A DNA stretch of 44,371 nt from a virus, in IMG/VR virus record IMGVR_UViG_3300049617_000275, positions 64,001 to 108,371 of that record; one strand, 5' to 3'. The translations under genes were made by a program, and so were the position numbers. Position 1 is the first letter of the stretch, and each line of letters starts with the position of its first letter. Shown here piece by piece: positions 37,500 to 44,371 of this stretch. The notes beneath the pieces were generated by a model. It searched no databases and was not told the origin of the DNA. It saw nothing but the letters and a program-made list of their open reading frames with translations.

Positions 37500-40412
37500 C
37501 TACGGCAACGGTCTACAGAATTCTTCGAACGTAAGGGAGTCTGTTACGAGCAACGAAGGAAAGAACATATTGTTGAGAATGTACACGTGTCGTGCTTTGT
37601 CCGGTTTGAAGCGGAGACGGATAGCCTGTTGGGTGATTGCTGTAAGTATCTGTTTGCAGTATCTATACCAGTCGTTAGTAGGCTCCGGCGCCTTTATTGT
37701 AGGATAGAGGAAGACTCCGGCGGTGCCTGTGTCCCGAAGAGGCTCGATACGCCGGAGTCTTATATCCCAATTCTGCTCAATGGACGCTCCGTCTGGAACC
37801 GAGAAGGGAAATCTGTTCTGCAAGGTTCGGTAGTTCTGCTTCTTGCGGTGGTAATTTGCAACAGTTTTGTACTTGTAGGCACGCATCATTGTCTTCTTGG
37901 GAATCTCATACAGTGCTCCCAAGATAAATTGGAAAGAGTGATCGACGTATTTGTTTGTTCCCTTCTCTAGGACAGATATATCCGTGCGCTCTAGGACCGA
38001 AGGAAACTCCTCCGGGTGGTTACGGAAGAACTCTTTCACCCTTTCTACGTCTTCTAGCCTTACTACGCTTATCAGCCCTCTCTGATCTTCGTACATAAGC
38101 TCTATTCTCTCCCCGACAGCAAGGAGAGTTTGTTCCCAAACCTCCGGGTTCGAGTAGGAAGTAATAGAGCCGGTATGGTCTAGGACTTGAAAGACTTTGT
38201 TGTCTGGATGTATCCTGCGGTAGTCAAGTACCTGCTTCTTTCCGAAGACGTGGAGGCTGTCCAGTCCTGTCATATGCTTTATCAACTCCTCCGGTGGAGT
38301 TGCATCTGTGAATAGCTTTACAGGAATGTTGGGAATGTCGTACACGACCTCTATTCCCATGTACTTGTTGACTCTTCTTCCTTGGTTGTAGAATCTTACA
38401 AGGTCAGGAATACGGTAGGAAAGTCCCGCTGCAAGGACGAGGGATTGTATACGTTCTAAGTCTTCTTCCGGCGGAGACAATCTCCCGGAGGGTCTATCTC
38501 CTTTTATCCATTCAAAGAGACTCTCTGTCCAACCCGCTCCGAAATCTTTTATAATTTCTGTCTCTTCTTCGATCAGAGGGATATTCTTGTAGCAGGTATC
38601 TATGAACATTTCGTCGATAACAAGTAGATCGAACTTCTTGGACATTAACTTGTAGATAACTTCTGGAGTTGTAAAGTGAGCATGCTGCACAATTACAATA
38701 CGGTGGTGGTCTTCCATTACCTGCTCATACTGAGTAGGGTAGTAACATTTATCCGCAAAAGGACACCCGGCGCAGATGTCTTCTTTGATTTCGGAAGAGG
38801 ACACCCCCAGTCGAAGGCTACGTTGTATTTCTTCGAATTCAGGACAAGGAAAGGAAGAGATAGGGGGCTTGCCGTCTTTACCTTCGAAAATCGCCCGGTG
38901 TGAAGCAAGTATAAAGGAATGTGCTCCACAAGCATCAAACCTTTCTTTGTATTCCCGAGCAATATCTGTTGTAGGAGCAGCAATGAGTACAGATTTACCC
39001 TTGGCTGCTAACTCACAAGCTATTTCGGATACGAGTGTGGATTTTCCTGAGCCCAAAAATGTTGCAAGAAGAGCTGCCTTCCGGCGTTCTTCGTCGATTG
39101 CTTTGTGCAGAAACTCCTTTACTTCTGGGAATACAGTAAGGCGCACATCCTCTGCTGAAGTAAGCTCGACAAACTCTGTAAAGGTGCGGTCTAGAGTTTG
39201 CCCGTAGATAAACTCCTTCGGAGAAGAGACCACTCCGGCGAACTTACATCCTCCGCACTTGCCGAATTTGTCAGACATGGCTTGGCAGGAGAAGAATACA
39301 CGGTTGTGGTTGTCCTTGACTGTTTCGAAAGCCTCATCCCATCCGTGGTCCTCATCTGATCTCCACCTGTATTCGGAACGTATGCGCTTATTCCACTTCT
39401 TCCCGGCCAAGGATATCTGCCCTCGGCGGAGGTGGGTATTGTCCGCCCATGCCGCAAGTCCTGTAAAGGCCAGCCCACAGTTGTGATGGACCTCGCCGGG
39501 AGTTTGGATCATCCCGTTCGACACAATTTCTTTGGATAGTTCCGAATATGCAGGACAATTACGAAATACCGGCTGAAGTAACTCCGGAATGTCATCCATA
39601 TATAGAGGAAGATTCAGAGGTTTGAATACAAACCTTTTGAAATCGGATTTTGTAAAGGTTTTCTTTATATGTGTGGAGACAGGTTCGATCTGTAAGGATG
39701 CAAGAATCTCCGCCATTCTCTCTTCGGTCAGAACAGAGAGATCCAACCACTCTTTCATCGCTTCTACAGGATCTTCGCAGTAGTTTCCGTTTCGAAGAAT
39801 TAGAGGGTAACGCACCCCACCGCGTCTAAGGTGTCTTCCCAAGAATATACGGACGATTGTGTTGGGAAGGTTGATTCCGTATATCTCTTCAAACTCTCCG
39901 GAAGCAAAGCACTCGCCGGGAGAAGAGTATTTGTATACGTACATGAGCAAAGCTACAAGGAACTCTTTTGCAGTTTTCTGTGTACTCTGTACCCTTACCC
40001 AAATATGCCTGCGTTCGAGTTTATCTCCGCCGAGTTCTTCAAGGAACTCAATACCCTGTCTCTCGAACTCCCCGCGGAGTCCTGCGTCGAATTTGTCCGT
40101 GGCTTCGGCGGAGTCTAAATCTATACAGAACCACAGGAGGAATTTCTCCTCCATTACGGGAACAACTCCCAGACTCCCGGCGGTGTCCGAATAGAAGTGG
40201 GTAAAGAAGTGTTCCTGGGTTAATCCATTTTTCCACACTTCCCACTTGTATTTACCTTCGGCATCTATCTTTTGGAAAGAATAACGGGCGTTTCGCCCCA
40301 AGTAAAAAGAAGAGCAGAACTCCGGCCAAAGTTTGTGGAAATCGGCGGAGAAAGTAGGCGCCAAGTTTATCCTCTGACCGTGAAGATTTCGGAAGTCTGT
40401 GTAGAGTAACAC
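37500..40412 (-). CDS. Primase-helicase fusion (AEP-like primase plus SF2 helicase)
   Basis: 970 aa. The N-terminal half resembles archaeo-eukaryotic primases: WFCIDLDS (catalytic acidic pair) and RRHIWVRV (the S/R-x-H block of nucleotide binding). A Cys cluster around CGGCKFAG follows. The C-terminal half is an ATPase: ATFLGSGKSTL (Lys457), LLVIDEMFID (Asp600, DE box), plus CAGCPFADKC, a four-Cys pattern like the Fe-S cluster of XPD/DinG helicases. Would make primers and unwind DNA. GTG start at 40412 overlaps the upstream gene by 46 nt. Confidence 0.8.
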   Translation of the reverse strand: MLLYTDFRNLHGQRINLAPTFSADFHKLWPEFCSSFYLGRNARYSFQKIDAEGKYKWEVWKNGLTQEHFFTHFYSDTAGSLGVVPVMEEKFLLWFCIDLDSAEATDKFDAGLRGEFERQGIEFLEELGGDKLERRHIWVRVQSTQKTAKEFLVALLMYVYKYSSPGECFASGEFEEIYGINLPNTIVRIFLGRHLRRGGVRYPLILRNGNYCEDPVEAMKEWLDLSVLTEERMAEILASLQIEPVSTHIKKTFTKSDFKRFVFKPLNLPLYMDDIPELLQPVFRNCPAYSELSKEIVSNGMIQTPGEVHHNCGLAFTGLAAWADNTHLRRGQISLAGKKWNKRIRSEYRWRSDEDHGWDEAFETVKDNHNRVFFSCQAMSDKFGKCGGCKFAGVVSSPKEFIYGQTLDRTFTEFVELTSAEDVRLTVFPEVKEFLHKAIDEERRKAALLATFLGSGKSTLVSEIACELAAKGKSVLIAAPTTDIAREYKERFDACGAHSFILASHRAIFEGKDGKPPISSFPCPEFEEIQRSLRLGVSSSEIKEDICAGCPFADKCYYPTQYEQVMEDHHRIVIVQHAHFTTPEVIYKLMSKKFDLLVIDEMFIDTCYKNIPLIEEETEIIKDFGAGWTESLFEWIKGDRPSGRLSPPEEDLERIQSLVLAAGLSYRIPDLVRFYNQGRRVNKYMGIEVVYDIPNIPVKLFTDATPPEELIKHMTGLDSLHVFGKKQVLDYRRIHPDNKVFQVLDHTGSITSYSNPEVWEQTLLAVGERIELMYEDQRGLISVVRLEDVERVKEFFRNHPEEFPSVLERTDISVLEKGTNKYVDHSFQFILGALYEIPKKTMMRAYKYKTVANYHRKKQNYRTLQNRFPFSVPDGASIEQNWDIRLRRIEPLRDTGTAGVFLYPTIKAPEPTNDWYRYCKQILTAITQQAIRLRFKPDKARHVYILNNMFFPSLLVTDSLTFEEFCRPLP

Positions 40413-40750
40413 TCCGGAGGGATCATATCATAATCTATAATCCTTCGCAACTGAGCCTCTGCAAACTTGAGAGGACAGATCTCGTCTTTTCTGAGACTGT
40501 CGACCACATCCGGCCAGCTTGCCTTTACCCACTCAAAGAATGCTGTCTCGTCTATGGGGTTACGGGTCTGTGTTCTCCAACTTATATTCTCGAACTTTAC
40601 TCCGCTGCCGGCTGCCTGGAATTCCCGGAGGACCTGTTCCCGGAGAGACTCCTTCAAAGCATGTGCTTTATCCTCTGCAATCTTTGCCTCGATGAATTTC
40701 TTCATCGTATCTGTAGGACTGCGTTTTGCAGACGAAACTTTCTTTACCAC
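40367..40750 (-). CDS. Hypothetical protein, 127 aa, primase operon
   Basis: Start taken as GTG 40750 (GGAG upstream); a longer frame would run into the divergent terminase gene. Basic N-terminus, helical (KIAEDKAHALKESLREQVL), a WRTQTRNPIDE segment. First gene of the leftward primase-helicase unit. Function unknown. Confidence 0.62.
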   Translation of the reverse strand: MVKKVSSAKRSPTDTMKKFIEAKIAEDKAHALKESLREQVLREFQAAGSGVKFENISWRTQTRNPIDETAFFEWVKASWPDVVDSLRKDEICPLKFAEAQLRRIIDYDMIPPECYSTQTSEIFTVRG

Positions 40751-40795
40751 TGTAGAATAAACTCCGTAAAAGGAAAAGTAGAAACATTTTAACAT

Positions 40796-41323
40796 ATGGA
40801 ACTGAATAAAGAAAGAGAAGCATTCCTTATAGAGAACATTGCTTTTCGAAGGAATTCTCTTGCACAGGTTCGAGAAGACTACAACCGCATGTTCGATCAA
40901 TCTGTCTCCGGAGAGCAGATTTGGCAGTTTGTACAGACAAACAAGGCAAAGATAGAGGCATACGCCCGCCGGGAGCTAAATAACGTCCGAAAGGAACCTC
41001 TTGCCCACTGTAGGAACAGACTCTCTATCCTATACGAGATGGTACAGAGTGCCATGGTTCCTAAGGTGATCAAATCCTATCCTATTCACGCCGAAGGCAA
41101 AGAAGTAACTTACGAAACAGAGACAGCTCCCGATTACTCCGCCGTAGATAGGTTAATCCGCACAGCTCAGAACGAAGAATTCTTCAACAAAAAAGTGTTC
41201 CTGGAAATCAAGAAGATGGATCTCCTTCCTGAGGACGTTCAAGGAAAGTTGGATTCTGGATTCGAGGTTATCACGATCAATGACGGACTCAAGACTTTAG
41301 AGGACAGGAATGCCCAACAATAA
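40796..41323 (+). CDS. terS: Terminase small subunit
   Basis: 175 aa. Placed directly before the large terminase gene (14-nt overlap), helical, with LNNVRKEPLAHCRNRLSILYEMV and SAVDRLIRTAQNEEFFN, the pattern of phage small terminase proteins that bind DNA as an oligomeric ring. No distinct helix-turn-helix is obvious, so the call rests mainly on position and length. Confidence 0.68.
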   Translation: MELNKEREAFLIENIAFRRNSLAQVREDYNRMFDQSVSGEQIWQFVQTNKAKIEAYARRELNNVRKEPLAHCRNRLSILYEMVQSAMVPKVIKSYPIHAEGKEVTYETETAPDYSAVDRLIRTAQNEEFFNKKVFLEIKKMDLLPEDVQGKLDSGFEVITINDGLKTLEDRNAQQ

Positions 41324-44300
41324 GAAATTCCCGCCGGAGGAAGCAAAAAGGATATGGAAGGATTTACGGGAGAAGGGATTACAAATATGGCCTACTCCAA
41401 GGAATGGCATCCCTTACGGACCTACTCCTAAACAATGGGATGGGTTTTGTGTTTCTCATAAACATGACATCTCCGTGGATCTTTTTTACGGTGGCGGGAG
41501 AGGGAGTAAATGCCATAAAAAAGATTCTGAAGTACTTATGTATGATGGGACTATTAAAAAGGTTCAAGACGTAGAGGTCGGAGACCTTCTCATGGGTCCA
41601 GATTCGCAACCTAGAGAAGTGTTGTCTACCTCTAGAGGATACGGACCTATGTATGAGATCCGCCCCACTAAAAAAAATTACGAAAGTCTATTTGTAAACG
41701 GAGACCATATTCTTAGCTTGAAGTGTTGCATGATGAGTTCAAGAAAGGCTCCAAGAAAAAAAGGAGAGATCAGAACTGACCCTCGGTATAAACATGAATT
41801 TGTCAACATCTCTGTAGATGACTATTTTAATTGGGCGAATCATAAGAAAAAAGCCTATACTCTATGGAAGCCGAAGTGTATAGATTTTCAGTCTAATGGC
41901 AGCCAAGATTTAACTATAGATCCATATTTTTTAGGAGTATGGCTAGGGGACGGTCACTCCCGAATCGCGGGCATTACTAATATCGATCCTGAAATTATAG
42001 ATTATGTAAAAGAATATGCAAATCTTTTAGGATTAGAAGTCAGACAAACAGGAATATCATATTTTCTTCATAGTAGAAAGAGAAAGGCAGAAACAAACTT
42101 GACTGTGCGCCTTGTATCTGAGGATCTTCAAGGAAATAAACATATACCCCATAAATACCTGACAGCTTCCCGAGAGGTCCGTCTTCAGATATTAGCAGGA
42201 CTTATAGATACAGATGGCAGTATAGACGGAAAAGCCAAATCTTATTATAAGATTACCCAAAAAAATGATCGCCTGGCTCAGGATATAGTATTTCTTGCCC
42301 GTTCTCTGGGGTTTGGAGTTAATTTAAAAAAAATAACTGCTTCGTGCATGTATAAGGGATCTAAGAGAGAAGGCACCTATAACTCCATATCCATTTCCGG
42401 GGATATGTGGCATATTCCGGTAAAAATACCGAGAAAGAAAATAGCACAAGAAAACAGAAAATACAACCCTCTCCATTATGGATTCGAAATCATTCCCATA
42501 GGAGAGGAAGATTACTATGGCTTTGAAGTTTCCGGCGACCATCTGTATGTTATGGGGAACTTCTTTGTAACCCATAACTCGGCTCTAGCAGAGGCTATTA
42601 CGCTAAAGGCTACGTTTGAAACTCCTAGAATAGATATTATGGTGGGCTGTGAAAAGTTCAATCACCTTGAACGTACAACATTGAACGATTATAAAAAGTT
42701 TTTTTCTGTATTTTCAGATTGGGATTCTCCTCTTTTGGGGAAAGGATTTAACGAACGTAAAAAGAATTTCTCTCTTTACAATGGCTCTACGTACTGGTGT
42801 ATGCACTTCAAGGAGTTTGAGATACTCCGCGGAGCTAACCTTGCTTTAGCCCACATAGAGGAGGGGTCTCTAATCCAGGACGGAATATTTGTACTAGGAG
42901 AAATATTCCGTCGTATGTCTTCTACTCTTGTAGAACAGAAGAGAGTAATAGTTACTACCAACCCCGAAGAAGTCCATGGATGGGTTTATGAGTACTTTGA
43001 ATTGGAAAAATTCAAGCCTGGCTACTCCGGCGATCCGCCGCGCAGATGTGAGCCTATTGAAAGATATCCGAATCATCAATTTTGGGAAGAACGAGGATGG
43101 GATCTGTCTCAAAATTCTGGATTTTATGTAGGAAAACCTTGTAATTGTCAACTCTGTCAAGAATGCCTCAACAACTCCCGCGGAGAATTCGAGTATGTAG
43201 GCAATAACTGTCCTAACTGCAATGTTCCTAAAGGGAACAAATGCCCAGGTAATCAGTATTTCACCCGAGTTTTCTTCTTCGATCCCAAGGACAACCCTCA
43301 CTTAGATTCTTCCTACCGCCAGACCCAGAAACTTCTGGCCTCTTCCGAAGAAGAGTTTCGTCTCTATACGGAAGGGGAAGTAATGGAGTTGAAGTCTCAG
43401 TTCTGCTACCCCAAGTTCAACCATTCCAATAACGTTCTAAAAGAAGACGAACTCTTAGATTACTCCCGCCCGATGTTTTGGAACTTCGACTTCAATATTT
43501 CCTACCAATGCTCCGTTCTACTCCAAGAATTCCCTGATGCCTCCGGCGAGATTACGGCTCTTATGTTTGATGAACAGATTCTTGCCGAATCTGGCCCAGA
43601 TAAAGCTGCGTTGGATTGGCTTAAGCGCTATCACGATTTCGACGAGATTGTCTATATTGTCTTTGACCCCGCCGCTTTCAACCGTTCTGTGACCAACGAT
43701 GACGGAGGAATTCGGGTGAAGATGATCAAGGAAAGGCTGGAAAACCCAGAGAAGTACAGATTCGCGGAGACAGATGTGGAAAAGAAGAACCCGCTGTTTC
43801 CTGAATGTAAGCCCAAGAGAGTGATTCTCCTGACTATCAAGGAAGAAGGAAAGACAAAAGTAGAGGTCTCCGGGAGAGTTGATTCAGTCAACGAAGCCCT
43901 GGACAACGATAAAGGCTTTCACCGCATCAAGATCAATCCTAAGTGCAAGTGGACGATCCATAGCCTACAGAACGTCCGGTGGAAGATAGGAGAGAAATCC
44001 ATAACTCCCACAATAGATACTTCCGTAGACAAGATGGCTGCTAAGGCTATCAACAAGTCTCGTGTTCGCACTCTTACACATCCTACGGATGCTTTGGGAT
44101 ACTACATATACAAACGTTTCCCTCTTTTGGAAATCAAGAGGAAAGAAATGTATGCTTACCTCCCCGGCGAGAAGTTGTTGAAAACCTCCGCTTGTGGAAC
44201 CAAAGTAGAAGATCACCCCGATATCCCTCCTCAACCCAAGAAATGCCCTTGTTGCGGGAAAGAGTTCGCCGGAGGAGAGAAGTATTGTGATATTGATCTA

Positions 44301-44371
44301 AATCGCCTCGTTCTTCGAGACACAAAGAAGATCGAAGAGGAGTTCGCTGCCGATTACAAACACCCTCTTCT
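41310..44371 (+). CDS. terL: Terminase large subunit with intein (3' end cut by window)
   Basis: Open to the right edge. N-extein residues 1-67 end in GGGRGSK, the Walker A of phage terminases, cut by an intein; the C-extein resumes SALAEA. LALAHIEEGS (Walker B region), an inserted Cys cluster (CNCQLCQEC and CPNC), the nuclease acidic strand WNFDFNISYQC, later LTHPTDALGYY (nuclease Asp) and a C-terminal zinc ribbon CPCCGKEF...YC. Cuts and packages DNA using ATP. Splicing is needed to restore the ATP-binding loop. Confidence 0.92.
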   Translation, partial: MPNNKKFPPEEAKRIWKDLREKGLQIWPTPRNGIPYGPTPKQWDGFCVSHKHDISVDLFYGGGRGSKCHKKDSEVLMYDGTIKKVQDVEVGDLLMGPDSQPREVLSTSRGYGPMYEIRPTKKNYESLFVNGDHILSLKCCMMSSRKAPRKKGEIRTDPRYKHEFVNISVDDYFNWANHKKKAYTLWKPKCIDFQSNGSQDLTIDPYFLGVWLGDGHSRIAGITNIDPEIIDYVKEYANLLGLEVRQTGISYFLHSRKRKAETNLTVRLVSEDLQGNKHIPHKYLTASREVRLQILAGLIDTDGSIDGKAKSYYKITQKNDRLAQDIVFLARSLGFGVNLKKITASCMYKGSKREGTYNSISISGDMWHIPVKIPRKKIAQENRKYNPLHYGFEIIPIGEEDYYGFEVSGDHLYVMGNFFVTHNSALAEAITLKATFETPRIDIMVGCEKFNHLERTTLNDYKKFFSVFSDWDSPLLGKGFNERKKNFSLYNGSTYWCMHFKEFEILRGANLALAHIEEGSLIQDGIFVLGEIFRRMSSTLVEQKRVIVTTNPEEVHGWVYEYFELEKFKPGYSGDPPRRCEPIERYPNHQFWEERGWDLSQNSGFYVGKPCNCQLCQECLNNSRGEFEYVGNNCPNCNVPKGNKCPGNQYFTRVFFFDPKDNPHLDSSYRQTQKLLASSEEEFRLYTEGEVMELKSQFCYPKFNHSNNVLKEDELLDYSRPMFWNFDFNISYQCSVLLQEFPDASGEITALMFDEQILAESGPDKAALDWLKRYHDFDEIVYIVFDPAAFNRSVTNDDGGIRVKMIKERLENPEKYRFAETDVEKKNPLFPECKPKRVILLTIKEEGKTKVEVSGRVDSVNEALDNDKGFHRIKINPKCKWTIHSLQNVRWKIGEKSITPTIDTSVDKMAAKAINKSRVRTLTHPTDALGYYIYKRFPLLEIKRKEMYAYLPGEKLLKTSACGTKVEDHPDIPPQPKKCPCCGKEFAGGEKYCDIDLNRLVLRDTKKIEEEFAADYKHPL
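41511..42578 (+). mobile_element. LAGLIDADG intein in the terminase Walker A motif
   Basis: 356 residues beginning Cys1 (CHKKDSEVLMYDG, block A) and ending GNFFVTHN followed by Ser (blocks F and G). A VNGDHIL segment gives the block B histidine. Two endonuclease motifs are present: FLGVWLGDG (residues ~140-148) and LAGLIDTDG (228-236), so it probably still encodes a homing endonuclease. Insertion in the P-loop means the terminase is inactive until splicing. Confidence 0.93.

Noticed and set aside
1-44371. CRISPR array
   Set aside because: No regularly spaced direct repeats with unique spacers were seen; the frequent CTCCGGCG motifs are irregularly placed and too short.

Overview
This 44.4-kb window is part of a tailed double-stranded DNA bacteriophage genome, or a prophage of one. 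The evidence is a terminase pair at the right end, small genes packed with 1-15 nt overlaps, and a full replication, recombination and nucleotide set: family A DNA polymerase, primase-helicase fusion, RecA/UvsX, RuvC-like resolvase, PD-(D/E)XK nucleases, class II ribonucleotide reductase, ThyX and dCTP deaminase. It also carries its own sigma-70 factor, two adenine methyltransferases, a GroES-like protein, lysis candidates, and glycan genes (two glycosyltransferases, a C-methyltransferase and an epimerase). No integrase is visible. The host cannot be named. Sigma-70-type promoters and Shine-Dalgarno sequences point to a bacterium, and TTG start codons are unusually common (about a dozen genes).

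Layout. Positions 1-34449 are transcribed leftward. From the left come a helicase (cut by the window edge), a glycosyltransferase, and an RNA-repair-like block (Rnl1-type ligase, metallophosphoesterase, DRB0094-type ligase). Next are glycan and thymidylate genes, the sigma factor, RuvC, GroES and a second glycosyltransferase. A promoter and terminator at about 17.1 kb separate these from an exported protein, nucleases and RecA. A noncoding segment at 21.0-21.5 kb holds hairpins, a terminator and two tRNA-like units. Then come small genes with a holin candidate and a lysozyme candidate, dCTP deaminase, a methyltransferase, ribonucleotide reductase, a phosphoesterase, DNA polymerase and a Dam methylase. 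A divergent control region at 34.45-35.24 kb has a promoter, a perfect 18-bp inverted repeat and AT-rich DNA. Rightward genes follow (35.2-37.4 kb), then a leftward primase-helicase operon (37.5-40.75 kb). The window ends with rightward terminase small and large subunits; the large subunit is interrupted by a LAGLIDADG intein in its Walker A motif and runs off the window.

The most striking feature is at 21.2-21.4 kb. On the minus strand, two tandem units each place a T-arm plus 3' acceptor strand directly before the matching 5' acceptor strand plus D-arm, so each reads as a circularly permuted tRNA. Other tRNA-like elements in the window are also aberrant: an 8-nt anticodon loop, a missing U33, and a minihelix with no anticodon arm. 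Two different RNA ligases lie in the same window, which makes an RNA processing or repair link an attractive but unproven idea. The window is also peppered with the 8-mer CTCCGGCG, far above chance and mostly in one orientation.
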